From assembly GCA_026003615.1 (NCBI GenBank), contig BPHQ01000001.1:806001-870000 (forward strand): DNA of 64,000 nucleotides, written 5' to 3'. This document shows, piece by piece, positions 7,765 through 16,256 of the stretch (the stretch's first letter is position 1; each line of letters begins with the position of its first letter). The notes beneath the pieces were generated by a model, which had not been told where the DNA came from, ran no database searches, and worked only from the letters and a program-made list of their open reading frames with translations. The DNA comes from Bellilinea sp. Its GTDB lineage: Bacteria; Chloroflexota; Anaerolineae; Anaerolineales; Anaerolineaceae. The translations under genes and the position numbers were made by a program.

Positions 7765-10068
7765 ATGGATATTCTCGGTCTTTCCAGGCACGGCCTGCAA
7801 ACGCCGTTCGAGCAGATAGCCGTGCTCAGTGTACTTGTTGTTGCACTGCTTAGCCTTTTGTATGCCTGGCTGCTGCGCAACAATGTGTTAACCAAAGACA
7901 AAGGTACCGAAAAGATGCAGGAAGTGTGGGAGGCCATTCGTCAAGGTGCGGATGGTTATCTTCAGCGGCAATTGAAAACCATTTTGCCGGCAATTGCGCT
8001 TCTTACGATTGCTTTGTTCCTCAGTGTTGCCGTTGTGGAACCCAGTTTAGAGGCACAGGAAGAGTTTGGCCATCTTGGGGCAACCAATGTCACGTTGATT
8101 GTGGCGTTTGGGAGGACCATTGCGTTTATCATGGGGGCAACTTTTTCACTGATCGTTGGTCAATTGGGAATGCGAATGGCCATTCAAGCCAGTGTCCGGG
8201 CGGCTTCTGCTGCGCGGCGGTCTTTTAATGAGTCGCTTTCCATTGCGTATTACGCTGGCACGATTACCGGAATGCTAACTGATGGTTTGGGATTGATGGG
8301 GGGGACATTAATCTTTATTGTCTTTGGTCGGGCAGCACCCGATGCTTTACTTGGGTTTGGTTTTGGTGGTACTTTACTTGCTCTTTTTATGCGGGTTGGT
8401 GGTGGTATTTACACCAAAGCTGCTGATGTCGGAGCCGATCTGGTCGGCAAAGTTGAAAAGGACATCCCTGAAGATGATCCTCGTAATGCTGCTGTTGTGG
8501 CGGATTTGGTGGGAGACAATGTTGGTGACTGTGCCGGGATGGCGGCGGATATTTTCGAAAGCTACGAGGTAACCATCGTTTCAGCCCTCATTTTGGGGTT
8601 AGTGCTTTATCAGGCTACCGGGCAAATCCATTACATTGTGTATCCTCTGGTCATTCGTGCTATCGGGGTGATTAGCTCCATCATCGGTACCTTTACCGTA
8701 CCGATTTGGGAGCGTTTTCCAATTAAGTTTTTACGGGCGCATGATGCCGAAGAGGCCATGTTCCGATCCTACGAAGTTTCCAGCATCAATACTGTGATCT
8801 TCTCGTTTTTGCTGGCAATTTTGTATGCAGGTGACTGGCGGTTAGGTTTACTGACCACCATTGGCGTTGGTTTGGCAGTAGCTTTCAATCCGCTGACTTC
8901 CTACTTTACGGCAACACGCAAAGCTCCCGTCCAAGAGATTGTGAAATCTACTCGCACCGGCCCAGCCACCACTATACTTTCGGGGCTTTCGGTTGGGATG
9001 GAGTCGAGCGTTTGGGCGTTGATCGTGATTGCCATTTCATTTACACTGGCAAAATTGATCTATCAGGCAGATGGAGCGAATTTCGTTTTGTACGCCGTTG
9101 CGATGATTGGCATCGGGATGCTCAGCCATACGGGAAACAATGTGGCGATGGACTCCTATGGGCCGATTTCGGATAACGCCAATGGCATTGCCGAAATGGC
9201 CTGGCACGATATGAATGATCCCGAAACGTTAAAAGCCCGGCAGATCATGGCAGACCTGGATGCGGTTGGAAATACTACCAAGGCGATCACCAAAGGTATT
9301 GCAATTGCCTCAGCCGTCATTGCTGCGGTTAGTCTGTTTGCCTCTTATATTACCGATGTGAACCGCGCGAAGAGCGGGGTAATGGAGGCTATTCGCATAT
9401 CGGATACGACCGTTTTCATCGGTTTCTTGTTAGGTGGTGCGCTTCCCTGGTTATTCAGTTCTTTGTCAATCCGGGCTGTATCGCGAGCGGCCAGTGAAAT
9501 TGTAGAAGAGGTGCGCAAACAGTTCCGCGTACCGGGCATCATGGAGGGAACGGTCAAACCCGATTACGCCCGCGTGGTCTCCATTTCAACCCGTTCTGCT
9601 CAAAAGGAACTGATTCCTCTCGCTGTGATTTCGATAACAATGCCCTTGCTGGTTGGACTGGTTTTACAAGTGGAGGCGCTGGGTGGTTACCTGGCTGGGG
9701 TGATCTTAAGTGGTCAACTATTGGCTGTCTTTATGGCAAACGCAGGTGGCGCTTGGGATAATGCGAAAAAAGCCATTGAAGATGAGCCGCGCAATTTAGA
9801 GCAGAATACCGGAAAAGGCTCCGAGCGTCATAAGGCGGGTGTGGTAGGGGATACCGTTGGTGATCCGTTGAAAGATACTGCCGGCCCGGCATTGAACCCG
9901 ATGATTAAAGTGGTCAATCTGGTATCTCTGCTGGCTGCGCCGATCATTGTCAATTTCCAATTGAATTCCTTTGTTGGGATCGTAGTTGTGGTTATCCTGT
10001 TTGCTGGATTTATCTGGGCAATCTGGCAGAGCAAACGGCCTGTACCGGATGTAGATAAGCCCATTTAG
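7765..10068 (+). CDS. hppA: Membrane-bound H+-translocating pyrophosphatase
   Basis: Integral membrane enzyme that couples PPi hydrolysis to ion pumping. It has 767 residues and about sixteen hydrophobic segments. The catalytic core reads DVGADLVGKVEKDIPEDDPR followed by NAAVVADLVGDNVGDCAGMA, and a second acidic site is VVGDTVGDPLKDTAGPALNP near the C-terminus. GNTTKAITKG carries Lys at the position that in family studies separates K+-independent H+-PPases (Lys) from K+-dependent ones (Ala), so an H+ pump that needs no K+ is predicted. The ORF-track start at 7666 lies inside the promoter; ATG 7765 follows CTGGAGG at ideal spacing. The gene is monocistronic, with promoter and terminator both visible. 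Confidence 0.96.
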   Translation: MDILGLSRHGLQTPFEQIAVLSVLVVALLSLLYAWLLRNNVLTKDKGTEKMQEVWEAIRQGADGYLQRQLKTILPAIALLTIALFLSVAVVEPSLEAQEEFGHLGATNVTLIVAFGRTIAFIMGATFSLIVGQLGMRMAIQASVRAASAARRSFNESLSIAYYAGTITGMLTDGLGLMGGTLIFIVFGRAAPDALLGFGFGGTLLALFMRVGGGIYTKAADVGADLVGKVEKDIPEDDPRNAAVVADLVGDNVGDCAGMAADIFESYEVTIVSALILGLVLYQATGQIHYIVYPLVIRAIGVISSIIGTFTVPIWERFPIKFLRAHDAEEAMFRSYEVSSINTVIFSFLLAILYAGDWRLGLLTTIGVGLAVAFNPLTSYFTATRKAPVQEIVKSTRTGPATTILSGLSVGMESSVWALIVIAISFTLAKLIYQADGANFVLYAVAMIGIGMLSHTGNNVAMDSYGPISDNANGIAEMAWHDMNDPETLKARQIMADLDAVGNTTKAITKGIAIASAVIAAVSLFASYITDVNRAKSGVMEAIRISDTTVFIGFLLGGALPWLFSSLSIRAVSRAASEIVEEVRKQFRVPGIMEGTVKPDYARVVSISTRSAQKELIPLAVISITMPLLVGLVLQVEALGGYLAGVILSGQLLAVFMANAGGAWDNAKKAIEDEPRNLEQNTGKGSERHKAGVVGDTVGDPLKDTAGPALNPMIKVVNLVSLLAAPIIVNFQLNSFVGIVVVVILFAGFIWAIWQSKRPVPDVDKPI

Positions 10069-10087
10069 CAGAATTGATACAAAATAA

Positions 10088-10122
10088 AACGAGAGCGGAA
10101 CTAAATTCCGCTCTCGTTTTTT
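10088..10122. terminator. Bidirectional terminator hppA / pseudouridine synthase
   Basis: AACGAGAGCGGAA / TTCCGCTCTCGTT form a perfect 13-bp stem, followed by T6 on the plus strand and flanked by A-runs that serve the minus strand. The last codons of the converging minus-strand gene lie inside the hairpin. Confidence 0.9.
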
Positions 10123-10844
10123 AATCGGTGTAGCGTCATTTTGAAATCTTCAGGATACGGGGCTAGAACTTGGAGGGGGCGCTGCAATGCAGGATGAAAA
10201 AACTCGATTTTGTAACTATGTAAGGCAATTCGCCGAACTGGAAGGTCTTGGCAAATTTCACGATAATGCGACGGTAAATGAGGCCGCGCCTCTTTATGAG
10301 AAGGGGGATTGTTCCATGGAAAGTAAAGCGGATCGTTTAGCAACCAGTATCCCGCAGCGGAAATGTGAGCGCGGATTTGATGCGTATAGCCAGATTGGGG
10401 TTCGGCCTCTATCAAAAGTATATTTTTGGGTAACAGTTGAATGACCCGAACAAGGGTTGAAGCGGATTTTCCCTTTTGAAAATCAATAACTGTTCGATGA
10501 GCGCGATCTCCATTGATGCGTAAAGGGAACTTAATTTCAACGGTATTTGTCAGTGGAGGGCCGATAGCGAACAAATGATACACTTTCTTAATCTGACGAT
10601 TTTGAAATTGTTGGTTAAGAAATCGGTGGGTGTGTGCATCTCGGGCAAACAGGTTTACACCACTGGTTTCTCGATCCAGACGATGGACAACCCACAATTT
10701 TCCAAATCTCTCCATCAAGAGGTGATGCAAATCGGGCAAATGTTTTTGATATCCATCAGGAATGACACGTAAACCGGCGGGTTTGTTTACAACCAACAAA
10801 TGTTCATCTATATAAAGAGTGTCTATCTTAATTTCCTGGAACAT
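10101..10844 (-). CDS. RluA-family pseudouridine synthase
   Basis: Isomerises uridine to pseudouridine in rRNA or tRNA. VVHRLDRETSGVNLFARD holds the family's catalytic Asp in HRLDxxTSG. The N-terminal YIDEHLLVVNKPAGLRVIP and the C-terminal SGYTHQIRAHISAAGYWLLNDPLY are also typical. At 247 residues it has no S4 domain, like the shorter RluA/TruC-type members; the target nucleotide cannot be told. The ORF-track start is a TTG at 10862. ATG 10844 is preferred, though no clear Shine-Dalgarno is seen. The stop lies within the shared terminator with hppA. Confidence 0.9.
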   Translation of the reverse strand: MFQEIKIDTLYIDEHLLVVNKPAGLRVIPDGYQKHLPDLHHLLMERFGKLWVVHRLDRETSGVNLFARDAHTHRFLNQQFQNRQIKKVYHLFAIGPPLTNTVEIKFPLRINGDRAHRTVIDFQKGKSASTLVRVIQLLPKNILLIEAEPQSGYTHQIRAHISAAGYWLLNDPLYFPWNNPPSHKEARPHLPSHYREICQDLPVRRIALHSYKIEFFHPALQRPLQVLAPYPEDFKMTLHRLKNESGI

Positions 10845-10897
10845 GGGTACTTTAGAACACAAAAACTGAACCTGATGAAGAAATGACAGGGCGTGGG

Positions 10898-10903
10898 TAT
10901 AAT
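10898..10903 (+). promoter_or_regulatory. -10 element upstream of the ABM/ADH pair
   Basis: A perfect TATAAT lies 39 bp before the ATG at 10942, in the gap between divergent genes. No matching -35 box is obvious, so this is tentative. Confidence 0.4.
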
Positions 10904-10941
10904 TTGATTATCCCAATCATACCATTTTGCGGAGGATGATG

Positions 10942-11247
10942 ATGCACATTGTTCTGGTTCATATTCATATCAAACCAGAATTTCGAGAGGCGTTCATTCA
11001 AGCAACCCTGGAGAACGCACGTAACAGCATTCAAGAAGAAGGCATTGCGCGCTTTGATTTTTTACAACAAAAAGAAGACCCCAACCGGTTTACGCTGGTT
11101 GAGGTTTATTACACCGAATCCGATCAGGAAAAACACCGCCAAACCGCTCACTATCAAGCGTGGCGAGAAACGGTGGCAGAGATGATGGCGGAGCCGCGCC
11201 AGGGAGTTCGCTATTCCAATATATTCCCTGAGGAGGGGGCGTGGTAA
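10942..11247 (+). CDS. ABM-fold monooxygenase-like protein
   Basis: 101 residues. HIVLVHIHIKPEFREAFIQA and the Phe/Glu-rich FTLVEVYYTESDQEKHRQT match the small ferredoxin-like fold of antibiotic biosynthesis monooxygenase (YgiN/LsrG-type) proteins, which dimerise and act on small oxygenated or quinone-like molecules. The actual substrate is unknown. Three consecutive ATGs follow GGAGG; the third (10942) has the best spacing. Its stop overlaps the start of the Fe-alcohol dehydrogenase, so the two are translationally coupled. That suggests a two-step route through an aldehyde, ketone or dioxygenated compound. Confidence 0.8.
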   Translation: MHIVLVHIHIKPEFREAFIQATLENARNSIQEEGIARFDFLQQKEDPNRFTLVEVYYTESDQEKHRQTAHYQAWRETVAEMMAEPRQGVRYSNIFPEEGAW

Positions 11248-12410
11248 ACGAAAGGTTTGTTTTTGATTTTCAAACGGCACAGAGAATTTTGTTTGGAAGT
11301 GGTTCCGCAGAGCGTCTTGGCGCTTTAGCGTCTGAATTAGGTCGTCGGGCTTTGTGGATTTCAATCAGCCCGCGCAGGTTTCACCAAACTCTGGAACAAT
11401 CCTTAAGCGACGCTGCTATTTCGTTTCGCAGGGTGATTTTTCAGGGTGAGCCTATTCTAAGCCGAATTCTTGAGCTGGTTGAGCAGGTCAAAGAAGAGCG
11501 GCCAGAGGTAATTGTTGCCACTGGTGGGGGAAGTGTAATAGATTGTGCCAAGGCAGTGGCTGCCTTGGCAGTAAACCCGGGTGACCCTTTGGATTACCTC
11601 GAAGTGGTTGGAAATGGAAAACCATTATCAGTTAATCCGTTGCCGGTCATTGCCGTTCCGACCACGGCTGGCACCGGCAGCGAAGTAACCCGAAATGCAG
11701 TGATTTCGCTGCCTGAATATAAAGTCAAAGTCAGCCTGCGCAGCCCTAAAATGCTCCCTTTTATAGCCTTGATTGATCCATCATTGACGCTGGATCTTCC
11801 GCCGGCTGTAACGGCAAGTACCGGCATGGATGCCCTGACTCAAGTGATAGAACCGTATGTTTCTAACCGCGCAAATGCCTTTACGGACATTTTTTGTGAG
11901 GGAGGAATTCGGAAAATTGCCCGTTCCTTACGAACGGCTTTTTACGAAGGGCATAACCTTTTGGCACGGGAGGAGATGGCATTTGGTAGTTTAATGGGCG
12001 GGTTGGCTCTTGCTAATGCTGGTTTAGGCGCGGTACATGGTTTTGCCGCACCCCTGGGTGGGATGTTTGAAGCTCCACATGGCGCTATTTGTGCGCGTTT
12101 ATTGCCAGTGGTCTGTCGTGTAAATCTTCAAGCCTTGCAAGAGCGTAATCCGAATCACCCGGCGTTGGGACGATTTCAAACACTGGCAGGCTGGCTGGTG
12201 GGGCATCCTGAAGCGGATGTTTGGCAAGGTGTTGAGTGGTTAGAAGAGTTATGTAAGGATTTGGGTATTCCTCCTTTACGAGATTATGGCGTTCAGAAAC
12301 GTGATTTTGCGAGTATCATTGAAGGTGCCAAACGGGCAAGCAGCATGAAAGCCAACCCGATTGAATTGACTGATGATGAACTTTTTCAGATACTGGAGAA
12401 GGCCTATTGA
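11241..12410 (+). CDS. Iron-containing alcohol dehydrogenase family protein
   Basis: 389 residues, type III (Fe-ADH) fold. The N-terminal Rossmann-like half has FGSGSAERLG and ATGGGSVIDCAKAVA. TTAGTGSEVTRNAVIS is typical of the family. The metal-binding half supplies STGMDALTQVIEPYVS (Asp) and AVHGFAAPLGGMFEAPHG (His ligands). It oxidises or reduces an alcohol/aldehyde or maleylacetate-like substrate with NAD(P)H. The start is GTG 11241, with AGGAGGGGGC just before it, inside the end of the ABM gene. It converges on the DegV gene with a 9-bp gap. Confidence 0.92.
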   Translation: MVNERFVFDFQTAQRILFGSGSAERLGALASELGRRALWISISPRRFHQTLEQSLSDAAISFRRVIFQGEPILSRILELVEQVKEERPEVIVATGGGSVIDCAKAVAALAVNPGDPLDYLEVVGNGKPLSVNPLPVIAVPTTAGTGSEVTRNAVISLPEYKVKVSLRSPKMLPFIALIDPSLTLDLPPAVTASTGMDALTQVIEPYVSNRANAFTDIFCEGGIRKIARSLRTAFYEGHNLLAREEMAFGSLMGGLALANAGLGAVHGFAAPLGGMFEAPHGAICARLLPVVCRVNLQALQERNPNHPALGRFQTLAGWLVGHPEADVWQGVEWLEELCKDLGIPPLRDYGVQKRDFASIIEGAKRASSMKANPIELTDDELFQILEKAY

Positions 12411-12419
12411 AATTAGAAT

Positions 12420-13265
12420 TTACGCTGCCTCAGTGAAGTAACTGACTGCAATGACACCAGGGCCAGCGTGGACAAGAATAGCAGGGGGCAGATCATAAAT
12501 ACGAACCGTTGAGATTCCCAATTGGTTCTTAAATTCTTCCGCCAAGCTTTCGGCTTCTTCCTCCGCGTCGCCATGCATGATGGTGAGTAAGGCGCCATCG
12601 TGGCGAGGACAGTCAGAGTAAACCAGTTCTTTCAATCGTGCCATGGCGCGCCGTTTGGTTCGCTGGCTCTCCACAGGTTCGGTTCGACCATTTTTGAATT
12701 GGAGAATGGGCTTTACCTGTAAAAGACTTCCTACCAGCATTTTTGCACCACCTATGCGCCCACCTTTGTAGAGATATTCAAGCGTGTCCACCACAAAATA
12801 GACCCTTTCCCGTTGGCTCATGTCTTTGACTTTGGCGATAATTGTGTCAGCATCCAGTCCTTCTTTTGCCCAGCGATGTGCTTCCAGAACAATTGAGGCC
12901 AGTCCCGAGCCAATGGTACGTGTATCCACTATTCGAATATCCCGTCCAGGAAACTCTGCGGCAGCAACTTCGGCGCTTCGGTAGGTTCCAGATACATCAG
13001 CAGAAGGGGTTAAGACAATGATTGTATTGCCATTCTGGGTGTATTTTTCATAAATGGGGTGATACAATGCCGGCGGTGGAGCGGCTGTTTTGGGCAAGGT
13101 GGTTGACTCACGCAACCTCTTCAAAAAAGTCTTGCTGTCCATTTCGGTGTCATCACGATAGGTTTCATTACCAAAAACAATGATTTGCGGGATATACGGT
13201 ATCCCCAATGCCTCGGCTTGGGCAACTGGAATGCTGGAAGTCGTATCTGCAACTATTGTGACCAT
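12420..13265 (-). CDS. DegV-family fatty-acid-binding protein
   Basis: 281 residues. The N-terminal IVADTTSSIPVAQAEALGI, the Ser-containing SADVSGTYRSAEVAA and YLYKGGRIGGAKMLVGSLLQ are family hallmarks. DegV/FakB proteins bind a fatty acid and, where FakA kinase exists, present it for acyl-phosphate formation. No fakA is seen nearby, so its partner must be elsewhere. The start ATG has AAAGGA about ten bases upstream. It is followed closely by the converging Fe-ADH, without a separate terminator. Confidence 0.92.
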   Translation of the reverse strand: MVTIVADTTSSIPVAQAEALGIPYIPQIIVFGNETYRDDTEMDSKTFLKRLRESTTLPKTAAPPPALYHPIYEKYTQNGNTIIVLTPSADVSGTYRSAEVAAAEFPGRDIRIVDTRTIGSGLASIVLEAHRWAKEGLDADTIIAKVKDMSQRERVYFVVDTLEYLYKGGRIGGAKMLVGSLLQVKPILQFKNGRTEPVESQRTKRRAMARLKELVYSDCPRHDGALLTIMHGDAEEEAESLAEEFKNQLGISTVRIYDLPPAILVHAGPGVIAVSYFTEAA

Positions 13266-13300
13266 GAATGATTAGTCCTTTCTCGATATTGATCAAAAGA

Positions 13301-13333
13301 TAAAAAAATAGCATCACATCCTTGTGATGCTAT
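13301..13333 (-). terminator. Terminator of the nitroreductase gene
   Basis: ATAGCATCACA / TGTGATGCTAT form a perfect 11-bp stem with a 4-nt loop; on the minus strand a T7 run follows. It lies 24 bp past the stop of the gene at 13357 and upstream of degV. Confidence 0.9.
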
Positions 13334-13356
13334 TATACAACGAGAAACCTGCCGGA

Positions 13357-13995
13357 TTACTCCTCAAAAAGAGGCTGCTCCCAATCGCCATAAAAAGCAA
13401 ATTGATTGATTGGTTTTCTGGTTCGTTCTTTTCGCTCTTTTTCCTGTACCTCGCCTGGTAAATCTTCCAGATTCCCGGGGTAACCCACTGCAATCATAAT
13501 CCGTGGGGTGTAACCTTGCGGGATGTTGAAAAGTTCCCGTGCTTTATCAGCATCAAATCCAGCCATAGGCCGGCAATTTAAACCCATTGCTGTGGCTTGC
13601 AACAACAGATTCTGATTGGCCATGCCTAAGTCGTGCAATGCTTTTGTGTTTTCTTTACCGTCCGGGCGCAAATCCTGACTGATTGCCATTAACAACAGCG
13701 GTGCATGGTTTGCCCAAATCTGATTATCGGGATTGAGGCAGGAACGTGCTTTTTCCAATTGTTCTGGATTTGAAGGTTCGAAAACCAGATACACCCATGG
13801 CTGGCGATTACCACTCGATGGGGCTGATCGAGCCGCTTCGAGTAAAAGAAAAATCTGTTTCCACGATAGCAACCGACTGGGATCGTAAACTCTGGAAGAT
13901 CGGCGGGATTGTATCAAGGGGTGGATTCCGGGGTGAGGAAATTCACTCAAGATGGTTGTTTGTTGTGAAGAAGAGGTATTATTTTGTGTTTTCAT
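13357..13995 (-). CDS. Nitroreductase-family flavoprotein
   Basis: FMN-dependent oxidoreductase family, 212 residues. IHPLIQSRRSSRVYDPS is the N-terminal FMN phosphate-binding Arg motif, and EAARSAPSSGNRQPWVYLVF the conserved second one. ALHDLGMANQNLLLQATAMG and MIAVGYP complete the fold. The natural substrate (nitroaromatic, quinone or flavin) cannot be told. The ORF track starts at 14130; the Met at 13995 is preferred because it follows GGAAAGG, leaves room for the divergent zwf promoter, and the extra 45 residues look non-coding. A terminator follows. Confidence 0.88.
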   Translation of the reverse strand: MKTQNNTSSSQQTTILSEFPHPGIHPLIQSRRSSRVYDPSRLLSWKQIFLLLEAARSAPSSGNRQPWVYLVFEPSNPEQLEKARSCLNPDNQIWANHAPLLLMAISQDLRPDGKENTKALHDLGMANQNLLLQATAMGLNCRPMAGFDADKARELFNIPQGYTPRIMIAVGYPGNLEDLPGEVQEKERKERTRKPINQFAFYGDWEQPLFEE

Positions 13996-14052
13996 AATCC
14001 TTTCCACAATTGTATGATTTTCTCTATATATTTTAATCGCCAGGTTGTAAAA

Positions 14053-14081
14053 TTGATAGCAATTGTATGACGCCCTATAGA
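14053..14081 (+). promoter_or_regulatory. zwf: Promoter of zwf
   Basis: TTGATA, a 17-bp spacer and TATAGA. The predicted start near 14088 gives a very short leader (about 11-17 nt) with AAAGGA just inside it. Confidence 0.6.
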
Positions 14082-14098
14082 ACCCATTCAAAGGACTA

Positions 14099-15607
14099 AT
14101 GGATATGGTTCCGAATAATTCTGAAATCAAGAGTGCTTCGCTTGCTATTGTGATTTTTGGGGTTACCGGGGATTTAACCCGAAGAAAACTGCTCCCGGCT
14201 TTATATGAATTAATGAAAGCCGATAAACTGCCCGAAAAACTGCATCTGATTGGTTTTGCCCGCAGAGATTGGAACGATGAGGTGCTTCGTGAAAAACTTC
14301 AAGCCGGTATTGAAGAACATGCGCGCAGTAAGCCGATTGATCCACAAATTCTGGAACGCTTGCTGGCCAGAACTCATTATGTTCAATCCACATTTGAGGA
14401 TTTTCAAGGTTACCAGAAACTAAACGAGCTGACCAAAAGCAATCGGATCCAAAATGTGTTATTGTATCTTGCAACACCGCCGGAAGAGTATCTTATCATT
14501 GTGGAACAATTGGGAAAAAGCGGCCTGAATAAACGAGAAAATGGCTGGACCAGAATTGTGATCGAAAAACCGTATGGAAGGGATATCGAATCCGCCACCG
14601 TATTGGAACAGGCTGTTCACCGTGTTTTTTCGGAAAAACAAGTATATCGCATTGACCACTACTTAGGAAAAGAAACCGTTCAAAATATTCTTGTATTTCG
14701 ATTTGCCAATGCGATTTTTGAACCCCTTTGGGATCGCCGTTACGTTGATCATGTTCAGATCACCGTTTCTGAAACTGTTGGTGTAGGTACACGAGCGGGT
14801 TATTATGATAACGCTGGCGTCATCCGCGATATGTTTCAAAATCACCTCTTGCAGCTGGTAACCTTGACGGCAATGGAAGCGCCTGTTGGATTCAATGCGG
14901 ATGCCGTGAGGGATGAGAAAGTAAAAGTTTTGAAAGCGTTGCGCCCCTTGAAAGGGAAAGACGCTATCCAAAATACCTATAGAGCTCAGTATGTTTCCGG
15001 TACAATTGAAGGAAAACGGGTGCCGGGTTATAAAGATGAAGCAGGCGTTCCGCCCGATTCTGTCACCGAAACTCTATTGGCTGCGCGTTTATACGTTGAT
15101 AACTGGCGTTGGGCGGGTGTGCCTTTTTATGTTCGCTCTGGTAAAAGACTGCCAAGCCGCCTGACCGAAATTGTCATTCGATTTCGCCAGGCACCTTTAT
15201 CCTTATTTGACTGGCATAATCTGGCGGGTGATGCTCCCAATACCCTGGTGCTTAGTCTTCAACCCGATGAAGGAATCCGATTGGAATTTGGTGCAAAAGC
15301 CCCGGGGCCTGTCAATCAAATTGCGCCTGTCAATATGGAATTCAATTATCAGGAAACTTTTGGTACGGAGCCGCCTGAAGCCTATGAGCGATTACTGCTG
15401 GATTGTATTCAAGGAGATGCGACTCTCTTTACTCGTTCGGATGAGGTGCTCAGTCAGTGGGCATTTACTTCCAATATTTTAGAAGCGTGGCAGCAATTTC
15501 CGGTACGAAATTTGCCCGTTTATGAGGCAGGCACCTGGGGACCGCCGGGTATGGATGATTTTATCCAGCAAGACGGTCGGCAATGGCGAAACCCGACCAG
15601 CGGTTAG
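14099..15607 (+). CDS. zwf: Glucose-6-phosphate 1-dehydrogenase
   Basis: First enzyme of the oxidative pentose phosphate pathway; oxidises glucose-6-phosphate with NADP+. About 502 residues, normal length. IFGVTGDLTRRKLLPALYEL is the dinucleotide-binding GxxGDL motif, and RIDHYLGKETVQNI carries the catalytic His and substrate Lys. The conserved VIEKPYGRD lies between. Two ATGs are possible: 14099 is only 3 nt from AAAGGA, while 14105 has better spacing, so the protein may be two residues shorter. It stands alone, divergent from a nitroreductase, with no gnd or pgl adjacent. It converges on the next gene with one base between the stops. Confidence 0.96.
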   Translation: MDMVPNNSEIKSASLAIVIFGVTGDLTRRKLLPALYELMKADKLPEKLHLIGFARRDWNDEVLREKLQAGIEEHARSKPIDPQILERLLARTHYVQSTFEDFQGYQKLNELTKSNRIQNVLLYLATPPEEYLIIVEQLGKSGLNKRENGWTRIVIEKPYGRDIESATVLEQAVHRVFSEKQVYRIDHYLGKETVQNILVFRFANAIFEPLWDRRYVDHVQITVSETVGVGTRAGYYDNAGVIRDMFQNHLLQLVTLTAMEAPVGFNADAVRDEKVKVLKALRPLKGKDAIQNTYRAQYVSGTIEGKRVPGYKDEAGVPPDSVTETLLAARLYVDNWRWAGVPFYVRSGKRLPSRLTEIVIRFRQAPLSLFDWHNLAGDAPNTLVLSLQPDEGIRLEFGAKAPGPVNQIAPVNMEFNYQETFGTEPPEAYERLLLDCIQGDATLFTRSDEVLSQWAFTSNILEAWQQFPVRNLPVYEAGTWGPPGMDDFIQQDGRQWRNPTSG

Positions 15608-15608
15608 G

Positions 15609-16226
15609 TTAAGCGGGTTTACCGCAGTTGGGGCATTTCTGCTCATTATCTTTTAGAACGAAACCGCAAAAAAGGCAGGTCTTCGGTTGAAGATTGCCTA
15701 ATGGTGCGCCGCAGGCAACACAATGAGGTTCCCCAACAGGGTTGGGAGTGTTGCAATATTCACACACCAGACGTCTGAGCCTTTCGGATAATTCTTGAGT
15801 GCTATTAAGGGAGCGGGCTGTTTGGTCAATTACCTGCCAGATTTGATCAATCAATTTAATTGATTCGATATCCTGAGCAAGGTCATCAATCCGGTGGAGT
15901 AAGTTTAAAGGGTTGCGCAAAGCAAACAGAGCGGTTTTCCCCAAACTGGCCGCGACTCCCCACCAGTTTTGTTGGCCAATCTGAACAATGATGCCATCCT
16001 GATGAGATTGAATCGAGACAGTGATAGCCGTTTGTCCACCGGAAGGGGCGTTGGGACGGGTACCAATTTGAACAATGATTTTATCGCCACTGCCAATTTG
16101 CTGGGCGCGAAAGTTGCCTCGGTTAAATGCCGCAAACAAACTGCGCGAAACATCCACTGGCGTGATCGTACCATGATAAATTCTTTGCAATGGATCAGAT
16201 CGGTTATAATCGGCAGGTATACTCAT
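15609..16226 (-). CDS. Double zinc-ribbon protein
   Basis: 205 residues, not assigned to a named function. Residues 1-110 form a soluble domain with repeated IIVQIG strands (DKIIVQIGTRPN, DGIIVQIGQQNWWG). A helical stretch follows, and the C-terminus has two zinc ribbons: CEYCNTPNPVGEPHCVACGA and CLFCGFVLKDNEQKCPNCGK. All eight cysteines are present. There is no signal peptide or clear TM segment. It diverges from the SH3 surface protein gene and shares a ~30-bp control region with it; it is 1 bp from the zwf stop. Confidence 0.8.
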   Translation of the reverse strand: MSIPADYNRSDPLQRIYHGTITPVDVSRSLFAAFNRGNFRAQQIGSGDKIIVQIGTRPNAPSGGQTAITVSIQSHQDGIIVQIGQQNWWGVAASLGKTALFALRNPLNLLHRIDDLAQDIESIKLIDQIWQVIDQTARSLNSTQELSERLRRLVCEYCNTPNPVGEPHCVACGAPLGNLQPKTCLFCGFVLKDNEQKCPNCGKPA

Positions 16227-16256
16227 GACTCAGGCTTTCTAAGATCAGGTGAAATA

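Noticed and set aside
15969-16256. 96-residue N-terminal extension of the SH3 protein
   Set aside because: It is antisense to the zinc-ribbon gene, and a signal peptide with its own Shine-Dalgarno starts at 16257.
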